From Ottowia sp. (lineage in GTDB: Bacteria; Pseudomonadota; Gammaproteobacteria; Burkholderiales; Burkholderiaceae_C), in contig NZ_JADJCO010000002.1 of NCBI RefSeq assembly GCF_016703145.1, forward strand, positions 656,419 to 720,418: a stretch of DNA of 64,000 nucleotides, given 5' to 3'. Position numbers and translations under genes: made by a program. The notes under the pieces are model-generated. The model was given only the letters and a program-made list of their open reading frames with translations. It was not told where the DNA came from and searched no databases. This document shows, piece by piece, positions 54,534 to 64,000 of this stretch (its first letter is position 1; each line of letters starts with the position of its first letter).

Positions 54534-54971
54534 ATGAATTTCGTGTTGAACCTGGTGCTGGTGCTGCAGATCCTGTCGGCGCTGTGCATGGTCGGCTTGA
54601 TCCTGATGCAGCACGGCAAGGGCGCCGACATGGGCGCGGCCTTCGGCAGCGGCGCGTCCGGCAGCCTGTTCGGCGCCAGCGGCAGCGCCAACTTCCTGTC
54701 GCGCGCCACTGCAGGGCTGGCGGTGGTGTTCTTCGTCTGCACGCTGGCCCTGGCCTACTTCGGCTTCAGCATCCGCACCGAGCCGTCGGGCGGCAGCGTG
54801 CTGGATCGCGCCGCGGTCAGCGCGCCCGCAGGGGAGGCGTCCGGCGCTTCGCCGGCGGCGTCGGCCGCCGCCGCGGCGGCCATTCCGTCGGGTGCGCCGC
54901 CCGCGGTCGGCACCAGCGCGGCCGTGCCCGCCGTCCCGGCATCGGGCGCCGCGCAGATCCCGACGAAATGA
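54534..54971 (+). CDS. secG: preprotein translocase subunit SecG
   Basis: 145 residues. Two helices with the SecG core (LQILSALCMVGLILMQHGKG, GASGSLFGASGSANFLSRAT) and an Ala/Pro-rich C-terminal tail as usual in Burkholderiales. Stimulates SecYEG transport. Preceded by TTGGAGTAATCG; the bases just upstream (TGCTATTGATTTTGGAG) resemble the left end of the dispersed repeat. Confidence 0.94.
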   Translation: MNFVLNLVLVLQILSALCMVGLILMQHGKGADMGAAFGSGASGSLFGASGSANFLSRATAGLAVVFFVCTLALAYFGFSIRTEPSGGSVLDRAAVSAPAGEASGASPAASAAAAAAIPSGAPPAVGTSAAVPAVPASGAAQIPTK

Positions 54972-55097
54972 GCTGTCATCAAGGTGATCCGAAAACCGCT
55001 GCCATCGGCTGTAACCGGCGGTTTTCCGGGTAAACTCCGCCACGCTCAGGGCACTTGCAAGGCCAACTTCAAGTGGGTCTTCGCCCGGGGTACAAAA

Positions 55098-55182
55098 GCC
55101 GTCGTGGTGAAATTGGTAGACACGCTATCTTGAGGGGGTAGTGGCGAAAGCTGTGCGAGTTCGAGTCTCGCCGACGGCACCA
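55098..55182 (+). tRNA. tRNA-Leu (anticodon GAG)
   Basis: Acceptor arms GCCGTCG / CGACGGC pair fully, CCA is encoded, T-arm GCGAGTTCGAGTCTCGC, long variable arm as in class II tRNAs. Anticodon stem CTATC/GGTAG with loop TTGAGGG gives anticodon GAG at 55132-55134, reading CUC/CUU. Position between secG and nuoA is conserved in Burkholderiales. Confidence 0.96.
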
Positions 55183-55239
55183 GAAATACAAGACGCCAAG
55201 GGGCTCAATGCCACCGAGGTAACCGAATCAGAGCGCACG

Positions 55240-55599
55240 ATGAATCTCGCCGAGTACCTTCCTGTTCTGCTCTTCATCCTGGTGGGCCTGGGCGTCGGCG
55301 CGCTGTGTCTGGGCATGGGGGCGTTCCTGAAGCCCCACAAGGCCGACGCGGCCAAGAATTCTCCTTACGAGTGCGGCTTCGAGGCGTTCGAGGACGCGCG
55401 CATGAAGTTCGACGTGCGCTATTACCTCGTCGCCATCCTGTTCATCCTGTTCGATCTGGAGATCGCCTTCCTGTTTCCATGGGCCGTGGCGCTCCAGGAG
55501 GTGGGCATGACCGGATTCGTCGCCGTTCTCATCTTCCTGACCATTCTGGTCGTGGGCTTCGTCTACGAATGGAAGAAGGGCGCCCTGGATTGGGAGTGA
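55240..55599 (+). CDS. nuoA: NADH-quinone oxidoreductase subunit A
   Basis: 119 residues, three helices; SPYECGFEAFEDARMKFDVR is the conserved loop near the quinone site and AILFILFDLEIAFLFPWA the second helix. First gene of the complex I operon. ATG 55240 gives the usual length. Confidence 0.96.
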   Translation: MNLAEYLPVLLFILVGLGVGALCLGMGAFLKPHKADAAKNSPYECGFEAFEDARMKFDVRYYLVAILFILFDLEIAFLFPWAVALQEVGMTGFVAVLIFLTILVVGFVYEWKKGALDWE

Positions 55600-55635
55600 T
55601 GCGCCTCTTTGAAGCCAGTCACCGGAACCTCGCAC

Positions 55636-56115
55636 ATGAATGATCAGCTTCAGCAAAAAGGCTTTCTGCTCACCGGCATCGACACGGCGGTGAACTGGGC
55701 CAAGACCGGTTCGCTGTGGCCGGTCACCTTCGGCCTGGCCTGCTGCGCGGTGGAGATGATGCACGCGGCCGCCGCCCGCTACGACATCGCGCGCTTCGGC
55801 GCCGAGGTGTTTCGTGCCAGCCCGCGCCAGTCCGACCTGATGATCGTTGCCGGCACGCTGTGCAACAAGATGGCGCCGGCGCTGCGCAGGGTGTACGACC
55901 AGATGGCCGAGCCGCGCTGGGTGCTGTCCATGGGGTCCTGCGCCAATGGTGGCGGCTACTACCACTACAGCTACTCGGTGGTGCGCGGTTGCGACCGCAT
56001 CGTGCCGGTGGACGTGTATGTGCCGGGCTGTCCGCCCACGGCGGAGGCGCTGCTCTACGGCATCATCCAGTTGCAGCAGAAGGTGCGCCGCACCAACACG
56101 ATCGCCAGGGTGTGA
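55636..56115 (+). CDS. nuoB: NADH-quinone oxidoreductase subunit B
   Basis: 159 residues. The ligands of cluster N2 are present: the double Cys in GLACCAVEM, MGSCANGGG and VPGCPPTAEAL. Start ATG 55636 chosen over 55609 for family length. Peripheral arm, next to the quinone pocket. Confidence 0.96.
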   Translation: MNDQLQQKGFLLTGIDTAVNWAKTGSLWPVTFGLACCAVEMMHAAAARYDIARFGAEVFRASPRQSDLMIVAGTLCNKMAPALRRVYDQMAEPRWVLSMGSCANGGGYYHYSYSVVRGCDRIVPVDVYVPGCPPTAEALLYGIIQLQQKVRRTNTIARV

Positions 56116-56117
56116 GC

Positions 56118-56726
56118 ATGACCGACTACGCCATTGCCCCCGACACCCTGAAGGACACGGTCGCTGCCGCACTGGGCGACCAGGCGCTGCACGTGACCGT
56201 GGCGCTGGGCGAGGTGACGGTGACCGTCGCGCCCGACCGCTACCCCGCTGCCATGAAGACGCTGCGCGACGCGGCAGGCTGCCGGTTCGAGCAATTGCTC
56301 GACTTGTGCGGGGTGGACTATTCGGCTTACGGCGATGGCCGCTGGGAGGGCGCCCGGTTCGCCGTGGTGTCCCACCTGCTGTCCGTCAGCCTGAATCAGC
56401 GTCTGCGGGTGCGCGTGTTCTGCGCCGACGACGAGTTTCCGGCCGTGTCTTCGGTCGCCGACCTCTGGAACTCGGCCAGTTGGTTCGAGCGCGAGGCCTT
56501 CGATCTGTACGGCATCATGTTCGAGGGGCACACCGACCTGCGCCGAATCCTGACCGACTACGGCTTCATCGGCCACCCCTTCCGCAAGGACTTCCCGCTT
56601 TCGGGCCACGTCGAGATGCGCTACGACCCCGAGCGCCAGCGCGTGATCTACGAGCCGGTGTCGATCGAGCCGCGCGAAATCACGCCCCGCGTGATCCGCG
56701 AGGACAACTACGGCGGATTGCACTGA
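56118..56726 (+). CDS. nuoC: NADH-quinone oxidoreductase subunit C
   Basis: 202 residues, 30-kDa subunit: CGVDYSAYGD, WFEREAFDLYGIMFEGHTDLR, RILTDYGFIGHPFRKDFP are signature blocks. Separate from nuoD, as in Burkholderiales. Two bases after the nuoB stop. Confidence 0.96.
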   Translation: MTDYAIAPDTLKDTVAAALGDQALHVTVALGEVTVTVAPDRYPAAMKTLRDAAGCRFEQLLDLCGVDYSAYGDGRWEGARFAVVSHLLSVSLNQRLRVRVFCADDEFPAVSSVADLWNSASWFEREAFDLYGIMFEGHTDLRRILTDYGFIGHPFRKDFPLSGHVEMRYDPERQRVIYEPVSIEPREITPRVIREDNYGGLH

Positions 56727-56748
56727 GCCGCAGGCGAGTCACATTTCC

Positions 56749-58002
56749 ATGGCCGAGATCAAAAACTACACCCTGAACTTCGGACCGCAGCACCCGGCCG
56801 CGCACGGCGTGCTGCGCCTGGTGCTGGAACTGGACGGCGAGGTCGTGCAGCGCGCCGACCCGCACATCGGCCTGCTGCATCGCGCGACCGAGAAGCTGGC
56901 CGAGTACAAGACCTTCATCCAGTCGCTGCCCTACATGGACCGTCTCGACTACGTGTCCATGATGTGCAACGAGCACGCCTACTGCCTGGCCATCGAGAAA
57001 CTGCTGGGCATCCAGGTGCCGATCCGGGCGCAGTACATCCGCGTGATGTTCTCGGAGATCACGCGCATCCTCAACCACCTGATGTGGCTGGGCTCGCATG
57101 GCAACGACTGCGGCTCGTCCACCATCCTGATCTACACCTTCCGCGAGCGCGAGGATCTGTTCGATGTCTACGAGGCGGTGTCGGGCGCGCGCATGCATGC
57201 GGCCTATTTCCGTCCGGGCGGCGTCTACCGCGACCTGCCGGACACGATGCCGCAATACAAGGCCAGCAAGATCCGCAATGCCAGGGTGATCGACGATCTG
57301 AACGTCAATCGCCAGGGTTCACTGCTCGACTTCATCGAGGATTTCACCCGGCGCTTCCCCAAGTGCGTGGACGAGTACGAGACCCTGCTCACCGACAACC
57401 GCATCTGGAAGCAGCGCACCGTGGGCATCGGCGTCGTGACGGCCGAGCGCGCGCTCAATCTGGGATTGACCGGCCCCATGCTGCGGGGTTCGGGCATCGC
57501 CTGGGACTTGCGCAAGAAGCAGCCGTACGACGTCTACGATCAGGTCGATTTCGACGTTCCCATCGGCAAGACCGGTGACAGCTACGACCGCTACCTCGTG
57601 CGCGTGCAGGAGATGCGCGAGTCCAACCGCATCATCAAGCAATGCGTGGATTGGCTGCGCGCCCATCCCGGCCCCGTGATCGTGGACAACCACAAGGTCG
57701 CGCCGCCCTCCCGTGAGGCGATGAAGACCAGCATGGAAGAGTTGATCCACCACTTCAAGCTCTTCACCGAAGGCATGCATGTGCCCGAGGGCGAAGCCTA
57801 TGCGGCGGTGGAGCACCCCAAGGGTGAGTTCGGCATCTACCTGATCAGCGACGGCGCGAACAAGCCCTATCGCTTGAAGATCCGGCCCCCCGGCTTTGCC
57901 CACTTGGCTGCGTTGGACGAATTGGCCAAGGGCCACATGCTGGCTGACGCCGTGGCCATCATCGGCACGCTGGACATCGTGTTTGGAGAGATCGATCGAT
58001 GA
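56749..58002 (+). CDS. nuoD: NADH-quinone oxidoreductase subunit D
   Basis: 417 residues, 49-kDa subunit: LNFGPQHPAAHGVLRL, IGLLHRATEKLAE, YVSMMCNEHAY and the C-terminal EIDR. His and Tyr residues of the quinone site are in the first block and in the region around YMDRLDYVSM. Overlaps nuoE by ATGA. Confidence 0.97.
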   Translation: MAEIKNYTLNFGPQHPAAHGVLRLVLELDGEVVQRADPHIGLLHRATEKLAEYKTFIQSLPYMDRLDYVSMMCNEHAYCLAIEKLLGIQVPIRAQYIRVMFSEITRILNHLMWLGSHGNDCGSSTILIYTFREREDLFDVYEAVSGARMHAAYFRPGGVYRDLPDTMPQYKASKIRNARVIDDLNVNRQGSLLDFIEDFTRRFPKCVDEYETLLTDNRIWKQRTVGIGVVTAERALNLGLTGPMLRGSGIAWDLRKKQPYDVYDQVDFDVPIGKTGDSYDRYLVRVQEMRESNRIIKQCVDWLRAHPGPVIVDNHKVAPPSREAMKTSMEELIHHFKLFTEGMHVPEGEAYAAVEHPKGEFGIYLISDGANKPYRLKIRPPGFAHLAALDELAKGHMLADAVAIIGTLDIVFGEIDR

Positions 58003-58517
58003 GCGCATCCGCCGTTTCCGTGGCTTCAATGCCCTTGTCGGAGGCCACGCGCGCACGTTTTGCGCGCGAGGTCGCCAAGTACCCGCCGGAGCGCAAGCAG
58101 TCCGCCGTGATGGCGTGCTTGGCCATCGTGCAGCAGGAGCAGGGCTGGGTCACCCCTGAGAGCGAGGAGGCGATTGCCGACTATCTGGGCATGGCGCCCA
58201 TGGCCGTGCAGGAAGTGACCACGTTTTACAACATGTACAACCAGAAGCCGGTGGGCCGCTTCAAGCTGAACGTGTGCACCAATGCACCGTGCATGTTCGC
58301 CGGTGGCCCGCAGGCGCTGGAGCATCTCTGCGGCAAGCTGGGCGTGGAGCCCTATGGCACCACCGCCGACGGCGTGTTTACCGTGCAGCCCAGCGAGTGC
58401 CTGGGTGCCTGCGGCGATGCGCCCGTGATGCTGGTCAACGACCGGCACATGTGCAGCTTCATGTCCAACGACAAACTCGACCAGTTGGTCGAGGGCTTGC
58501 GCGAGGCGGAGGACTGA
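57999..58517 (+). CDS. nuoE: NADH-quinone oxidoreductase subunit E
   Basis: 172 residues, thioredoxin-like 24-kDa subunit. Ligands of the 2Fe-2S cluster N1a are in VCTNAPCMF and ECLGACGDAP. Intact in one frame. Confidence 0.96.
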   Translation: MSASAVSVASMPLSEATRARFAREVAKYPPERKQSAVMACLAIVQQEQGWVTPESEEAIADYLGMAPMAVQEVTTFYNMYNQKPVGRFKLNVCTNAPCMFAGGPQALEHLCGKLGVEPYGTTADGVFTVQPSECLGACGDAPVMLVNDRHMCSFMSNDKLDQLVEGLREAED

Positions 58518-58520
58518 GCC

Positions 58521-59864
58521 ATGGCGCGTGTAAATGACATCCTCGCGCAGTTCCAGGCCAAGGGCGTTGAGACCTGCTTCCATGGCCGTCACATCAACCC
58601 GCAGATTTGCGCCGATCTGAACGGCAGCAACTGGGGGCTGAAGGACTACGAGGCGCGCGGCGGCTACGCGGCCTTGCGCAAGATTCTGGGCCGGGACGGC
58701 GGAGCCGGGATGACGCAGGACGAGGTCATTGCCGAACTCAAGGCTTCGAGCCTGCGCGGGCGCGGCGGCGCGGGCTTTCCGACGGGGTTGAAGTGGAGCT
58801 TCATGCCGCGCAACTTCCCCGGGCAGAAATACGTGGTGTGCAACTCTGACGAGGGCGAACCCGGTACCTTCAAGGATCGCGACATCCTCATGTACAACCC
58901 GCATGCGGTGATCGAGGGCATGGCCATCGCGGGCTACGCCATGGGCGCCAGCGTGGGCTACAACTACATCCACGGCGAGGTTTTCCAGGTCTACGAGCGC
59001 TTCGAGGCCGCGATCGAGCAGGCGCGCGAGGCAGGGTTCCTGGGCCAGGGCCTCATGGGCAGCGCGTTCAGCTTCCAGTTGCAAGCGCACCATGGCTTCG
59101 GTGCCTACATCTGTGGCGAAGAAACTGCGCTGCTCGAATCGATCGAAGGCAAGAAAGGGCAGCCTCGGTTCAAGCCGCCGTTCCCTGCCAGCTTTGGCTT
59201 GTACGGCAAGCCGACCACGATCAACAACACCGAGACGTTTGCCGCGACGCCATGGATCATTCGCCATGGCGGCCCGGCGTACCTGGAGTGCGGCAAGCCG
59301 AACAACGGCGGGACCAAGATTTTCTCGATCCAGGGCGATGTCGAGCGTCCTGGCAACTACGAAATCCCGATGGGCACGCCGTTCGCCAAGCTGCTGGAAC
59401 TGGCTGGCGGTATGCGCGGTGGCAAACCGCTGAAGGCGGTGATTCCCGGCGGTTCCTCGTCACCGGTGCTGCCGGCTGAACTCATCATGCAGTGCACGAT
59501 GGACTACGACTCCATCGCGAAGGCGGGCTCCATGCTGGGCTCCGGCGCGGTCATGGTGATGGACGATTCGCGCGACATGGTGGAGACGCTGCTGCGCCTA
59601 TCGTATTTTTATATGCACGAATCCTGCGGCCAGTGCGCCCTGCCGGGAAGGCACGGGCTGGCTGTGGCGCATGGTCGATCGCATCCAGCATGGTCAGGGC
59701 AGCCGGAGGATCTGGCCAAGCTCGACAACGTGGCGGAGAACATCATGGGTCGCACGATTTGCGCGCTCGGCGACGCCGCGGCCATGCCGGTGCGCGCGAT
59801 GCTCAAGCACTTCCGCCACGAGTTCGCGGCCAAGATCGAAGCCGCGCAGAAGCACCCCGCCTGA
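58521..59864 (+). CDS. nuoF: NADH-quinone oxidoreductase subunit F, locally scrambled frame
   Basis: 447 residues as read. FMN site GRGGAGFPTGLKW and NADH site CNSDEGEPGTFKD are normal. After ESCGQC the frame shifts at about 59640 and returns at about 59705, replacing the expected PCREGTGWLWRMVDR region with unrelated residues. The +1 frame there does encode GTGWLWRMVDRIQHG. As read, the third cysteine for cluster N3 is lost. Two compensating indels, most likely errors in the sequence. Confidence 0.92.
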   Translation: MARVNDILAQFQAKGVETCFHGRHINPQICADLNGSNWGLKDYEARGGYAALRKILGRDGGAGMTQDEVIAELKASSLRGRGGAGFPTGLKWSFMPRNFPGQKYVVCNSDEGEPGTFKDRDILMYNPHAVIEGMAIAGYAMGASVGYNYIHGEVFQVYERFEAAIEQAREAGFLGQGLMGSAFSFQLQAHHGFGAYICGEETALLESIEGKKGQPRFKPPFPASFGLYGKPTTINNTETFAATPWIIRHGGPAYLECGKPNNGGTKIFSIQGDVERPGNYEIPMGTPFAKLLELAGGMRGGKPLKAVIPGGSSSPVLPAELIMQCTMDYDSIAKAGSMLGSGAVMVMDDSRDMVETLLRLSYFYMHESCGQCALPGRHGLAVAHGRSHPAWSGQPEDLAKLDNVAENIMGRTICALGDAAAMPVRAMLKHFRHEFAAKIEAAQKHPA

Positions 59865-59889
59865 GCGAACGGAACCGGACTCTAAGCCC

Positions 59890-62002
59890 ATGGTTGAAAT
59901 CGAAATCGACGGCAAGAAGGTGGAGGTGCTCGAAGGCAGCATGGTCATGCATGCGGCCGAGAAAGCCGGCACCTACATCCCGCACTTTTGCTATCACAAG
60001 AAGCTGTCCATCGCCGCCAACTGCCGCATGTGCTTGGTGGACGTTGAGAAGGCTCCCAAGCCGATGCCCGCCTGTGCCACGCCAGTCACGCAGGGCATGA
60101 TCGTGCGCACCCAAACCGGCAAGGCGCTCAAGGCGCAGAAATCGGTCATGGAGTTCCTGCTCATCAACCACCCGCTGGACTGCCCGATCTGCGACCAGGG
60201 TGGCGAGTGCCAACTGCAGGATCTGGCGGTGGGCTACGGTGATTCCGGTTCGCGCTACGAGGAAGAGAAGCGCGTGGTGTTCCCCAAGGACGTGGGGCCG
60301 CTGATCTCGATGAAAGAGATGAACCGCTGCATCCACTGCACGCGCTGCGTGCGCTTCGGCCAGGAGATCGCCGGGGTGATGGAACTGGGCATGGCCCACC
60401 GCGGCGAGCATTCCGAGATCACGACGTTCGTGGGCAATTCGGTGGATTCCGAGCTGTCCGGCAACATGATCGACATCTGTCCGGTCGGAGCGCTGACGAG
60501 CAAGCCGTTCCGCTACAGCGCCCGCACCTGGGAACTGTCGCGTCGCAAGAGCATCAGCCCGCACGACTCCACGGGTGCCAACCTGATCGTGCAGGTCAAG
60601 AACCACCAGGTCATGCGCGTGGTGCCGCTGGAAAACGAGGACGTCAACGAGTGCTGGATCGCCGACCGCGACCGCTTCTCGTACGAGGCGCTGAACGGCG
60701 AGGACCGCTTGACCAGGCCCATGCTCAAGCAGGGCGGCGAGTGGAAGGAGGTTGATTGGCAGACTGCGCTGGAGTACGTCGCCAACGGCCTGAATCAGAT
60801 CAAGTCGGAGCATGGCGCGGAGCGCATCGGCGCCCTCGTCAGCCCGCACAGCACGCTGGAGGAGCTCTACCTCGCCGGCGCGCTGGTGCGCGGCCTGGGC
60901 AGCCAGAACATCGACCATCGCCTGCGGCACACGGAGTTCGCGCCGGCCGAGGGCGTGCGCTGGCTGGGCACGTCGATCGCCTCGCTGTCGCAACTGCAGG
61001 CGGCCCTGATCGTCGGTCCAACCTGCGCAAGGACCATCCGCTGTTTGCAGGGCGAATTCGGCAGGCAGCCCGCAACGGTGCAGCGGTGGCGGCTATTACT
61101 TCGGTAGCACTTCTCGGCCAGTCCGGGGCCTGGGCCATGCCCCTGGCGGCGGCCTCCATCGGCGAGCCCGGCGAGTGGGTTCAGTTGCTGGCCGACGTGG
61201 CGGCTGCCGTCGCGGGCGGCAAAGGCGACGTGGCGCCCGTGCCGGGCCAGGCGACCGAAGAGGCGCAGGCGATCGCCGAGGCCTTGCTGTCGGGCGAACG
61301 CAAGGCCATCCTCCTGGGCAACGCGGCGGCGCAGCATCCAGCGGCGTCCAGCCTGCTGGCGCTGTGCCAATGGATCGGCGAGCAGACCGGCGCCACCGTG
61401 GGCTACCTGACCGAGGCGGCCAACACGGTCGGCGCCCAGGCGGTGGGCGCTACCGAGCGCTGGCGGCCTGAATGCCGGCCAGATGCTGGCGGGCGGCCTG
61501 AAGGCGGCATTGCTGCTCCACTGCGAGCCCGGACCCGACAGCCGGGGCGTGGAGCTGAGCGGCTGCGACATGGTCGTCACGCTCAGTCCGTTCAAGGCCA
61601 ACCTGGACGTCAGCGACGTGCTGCTGCCGATTGCGCCGTTCACCGGAGACATCGGGCACCTTCGTCAACGCGGAAGGCCGGGCCCAGGGCTTCCACGCGG
61701 TCGTCCGTCCGCTGGGTGAAACCCGTCCGGGGTGGAAGGTGCTGCGAGTCCTCGGCGACATGCTGGGCGTGGTCCAGCCTGCGTACCAGACCTCGCAGGA
61801 AGTGCTGGCGCAGGCGATGGAAGGCGCGGCCATGGGGTCGATCGCTGGCGAGCGCCTGAGCAACCGCACTTCCGCGCCCATCGAAGTCCGGCCGCAGCCG
61901 GTGGCGCTGCAGCCGGTGGGCATCTATCAGCTCGATGGCATCGTGCGCCGCGCGCTCTCGCTGCAGATGACGGCCGATGCGCGCCAGGGAGCCGGGGCAT
62001 GA
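59890..62002 (+). CDS. nuoG: NADH-quinone oxidoreductase subunit G, three frameshifts as read
   Basis: N-terminal 2Fe-2S ferredoxin domain (HFCYHKK, CRMCLVDVE), His/Cys cluster HPLDCPICDQGGECQLQD, and 4Fe-4S site CIHCTRCVRFGQE are intact in the first ~375 codons. Frame breaks then occur near 61015, 61460 and 61650; each following piece (GQSGAWAMPLAAASIGE, LKAALLLHCEPGPDS, TFVNAEGRAQGFHAVVRP) is recognisable NuoG. Corrected length about 700 residues. Confidence 0.88.
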
Positions 62003-63073
62003 TCGACGCGATCTACAACTTCGGATTGCACCTGTTCGCGGGCACGTGGTGGTCAGGCATCGTTTGGCCGGTGGTCTGGAACCTGATCAAGATCGTGGTG
62101 GTGCTGCTGCCTCTGATGGGCGCGGTGGCTTACCTGACGCTCTGGGAGCGCAAGCTGCTGGGCTTCATGCAGGTGCGCCATGGCCCCAACCGCACCGGTC
62201 CCTGGGGCCTGCTGCAGCCGATCGCCGATGCGGTCAAGCTCCTGACCAAAGGAGATCATCCAGCCCACGGCGGCGGCCAAGGGCCTGTTCTTCCTGGGGC
62301 CGCTCATGGCCATCATGCCGGCGCTGGCTGCCTGGGTGGTGATTCCGTTCGGGCCCGAGACCGGCGCTGTCCAACGTCAATGCCGGTCTGCTGGTGGTGA
62401 TGGCAATCACTTCGATCGAGGTGTACGGCGTCATCATCGCCGGCTGGGCATCCAACTCGAAATACGCCTTCCTCGGCGCGCTGCGCGCCTCGGCGCAGAT
62501 GGTGAGCTACGAGATCGCCATGGGCTTCTGCTTCCTGGTGGTGCTGATGGTGTCCGGGAGCATGAACCTCACCTGACATCGTGATGGGGCAGGCCAAGGG
62601 CATGGCCGGGCAAGGGCCTCGCTTTCCTTTCCTGGAACTGGCTGCCGCTGCTGCCGATCTTTCTGGTCTACCTGATTTCCGGCGTGGCGGAGACCAACCG
62701 CCATCCCTTCGACGTGGTCGAGGGCGAGGCCGAGATCGTGGCCGGCCACGGTCGAGTACTCGGGCATGGGTTTCGCCATCTTCTTCCTGGCGGAGTACGC
62801 CAGCATGTGGCTGGTGTCCATTCTGGCGGTGCTGATGTTCCTCGGCGGCTGGTTTGCCGCCCTTCGAGGCGCTGGGCTTCATCCCGGGGTGGATCTGGCT
62901 GGGCCTGAAGACCTTCGTGGTGGTGTCCATGTTCATCTGGATCCGCGCCACCTTCCCGCTTTCGCTACGACCAGATCATGCGCCTCGGCTGGAAGATATT
63001 CATTCCGGTCACGCTGGTCTGGCTGGTCATCGTCGGGGGCTGGCTGCTCAGCCCCTGGAACATCTGGCATTGA
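61999..63073 (+). CDS. nuoH: NADH-quinone oxidoreductase subunit H, at least seven frameshifts as read
   Basis: Starts ATG 61999, overlapping the nuoG stop. Pieces of NuoH follow in changing frames: LLGFMQVRHGPNRTGPWG, VMAITSIEVYGVIIAGWASN, YEIAMGFCFLVVLMVSGSMN, SGVAETNRHPFDVVEGEAE, GFIPGWIWLGLKTFVVVS, ending near WNIW at 63073. Breaks lie near 62252, 62364, 62573, 62613, 62748, 62862 and 62966, each one or two bases. Eight-helix membrane subunit at the quinone chamber. Confidence 0.85.
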
Positions 63074-63088
63074 AGGGCAGGACAAGTC

Positions 63089-63614
63089 ATGGCTTCCGTT
63101 GCTGCTTCACCTTTTTCGATCCGCGATTTCTTCAAGAGCTTCATGCTCGTGGAACTGTTCAAGGCATGGCCCTGACTGGCCGTTACGCGTTCAGCCGCAA
63201 GGTCACGATTCAGTTCCCGGAGGAGAAAACGCCCTTGTCGCGCGCTTTCGCGGCCTGCACGCCCTGCGCCGCTATGAGAATGGCGAGGGCGCTGCATTGC
63301 CTGCAAGTTGTGCGAAGCCGTGTGTCCGGCTTTGGCCATCACCATCGAGGCCGGCAGGGCGAGCCGACGGCTCCCGCCGCCACCACGCGCTACGACATCG
63401 ACCTGACCAAGTGCATCTTCTGCGGCTTCTGCGAGGAAAGCTGCCCGGTGGACTCCCATCGTCGGACCACATCCTCGAATACCACGGCGAAGCGCGGCGA
63501 TCTGTACTTCCAAGGACATGCTGCTGGCCGTGGGCGACCGCTACGAACCCGAAATCGCCGCAGCCAAGGCGGCGGACGCCAAAACCGCTGAACGCGGGCT
63601 TGCACTACCGATAA
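63089..63614 (+). CDS. nuoI: NADH-quinone oxidoreductase subunit I, several frameshifts as read
   Basis: ATG 63089 begins SPFSIRDFFKSFMLVELFK, then the frame breaks at about 63164 and again several times. The two 4Fe-4S motifs can be pieced together: CxxCKLCEAVCP near 63290-63340 and CIFCGFCEESCPVD near 63414-63452. C-terminal LAVGDRYEPEIAAAKAAD is in frame with a stop at 63612-63614. Confidence 0.85.
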
Positions 63615-63620
63615 AGATTC

Positions 63621-64000
63621 ATGGACGTCAGACCGGCTTCTTCTACGTGTTCTCCCTGGTGATGCTGTTCGCGGCATTCAGGGTGATCACGGCAACGCAA
63701 CCGATGCATGCGGTCCTGTTCCTCATGCTGGCCTTCTCGCAGGCTGCTGGGATCTGGCTGCTGCTCAAGGCCAAGGTTCTTGCGGTCTGGTGCTGGTCTA
63801 CCTGGGCGCGGTGATGGTGCTGTTCCTGTTCGTCGTGATGATGCTCGACATCCACATCGACAGCCTGCGGCGGAGCTTATAGCGCCACTTTCCGTTGGCG
63901 CTGGCGATCGGTGCCTGATCTCGCTGGAGATGGCCGTGTACTGTTCGGTGGCTTCCGGGCGGGGCGGGCGCCGGTGGTGCCGGAGACGGTCACCAACGCG
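63621..64000 (+). CDS. nuoJ: NADH-quinone oxidoreductase subunit J, partial and frameshifted
   Basis: ATG 63621: GFFYVFSLVMLFAAFRVIT and QPMHAVLFLMLAFSQAAGIW are NuoJ helices 1 and 2. The frame changes near 63775, after which LVLVYLGAVMVLFLFVVMML (helix 3) follows, then further breaks (about 63878, 63915). The gene runs off the right edge of the window. Confidence 0.85.

Noticed and set aside
55098..55182. tRNA-Leu as a possible integration site for an island
   Set aside because: Both sides are the normal secG and nuoA neighbours, with no integrase and no repeated tRNA 3' end seen in the window.

Overview
The window looks like chromosome from a high-GC betaproteobacterium, most probably family Comamonadaceae (order Burkholderiales). 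Three things point there: the block rpsO - pnp - quinone oxidoreductase - tpiA - secG - tRNA-Leu(GAG) - nuoABCDEFGHIJ; two orphan Bug/TctC binding proteins plus a third remnant; and a dispersed ~65-bp repeat scattered between genes (at least eight copies), of a kind I associate with Comamonadaceae genomes. The family assignment rests on gene order and protein style, not on a marker-gene comparison.

Layout. 1-1240: mobile debris, namely an IS630-type transposase with a frameshift at a run of seven A, the 3' end of a group II intron, and a phospholipase-D-like tail. 1354-7676 (minus): a six-gene operon (SsuD-like flavin monooxygenase, flavin reductase, GFA enzyme, Bug binding protein, aldehyde dehydrogenase, UPF0324 exporter) divergent from a LysR regulator (7764-8693). 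It reads like a route for taking up and desulfonating an organosulfonate. 8690-11118: mnmH, a TesA-like esterase and a divergent YbbA-like ABC ATPase. 11287-18604: an IclR regulator, a Bug protein and four DUF1254/DUF1214 paralogues with a collapsed Bug gene between them. 18803-25497: rlmB, then a long minus-strand run of small detoxification-type genes (MFS, SRPBCC, DUF1428, GFA, VOC, DHFR-like) facing a TetR regulator across a region with two palindromic operators. 25572-30517: a split chromate transporter, arsC, a NamZ-like muramidase, a DOMON-like protein, an OlsB-like acyltransferase and SixA.

30530-35577 is the most unusual part. An IS4-type transposase fragment flanks a single 1,496-residue protein. 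It has an N-terminal right-handed beta-helix made of about 15 near-identical repeats carrying a cysteine ladder, two transmembrane helices, a Walker-B-like but Walker-A-less segment, and a long helical C-terminus. I recognise no described system with this architecture.

35630-46258: a hotdog thioesterase, two CHRD lipoproteins, a YgiQ radical-SAM protein (with one copy of the dispersed repeat inside its coding sequence) and a six-gene Mrp Na+/H+ antiporter operon with fused A and B subunits. 46598-49896: a small secreted protein, an aminotransferase, an AraC regulator and an EamA transporter. 49988-64000: the translation / RNA decay / respiration block ending inside nuoJ.

Sequence quality. 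Many genes carry isolated one- or two-base indels (MFS, one VOC, DOMON-like, aminotransferase, EamA, tpiA). The nuoF-nuoJ stretch has many, at least seven in nuoH alone. Since tpiA and nuo are normally needed and the neighbouring genes are intact, most of these are probably sequencing or assembly errors that become denser toward the right end, not real pseudogenes.
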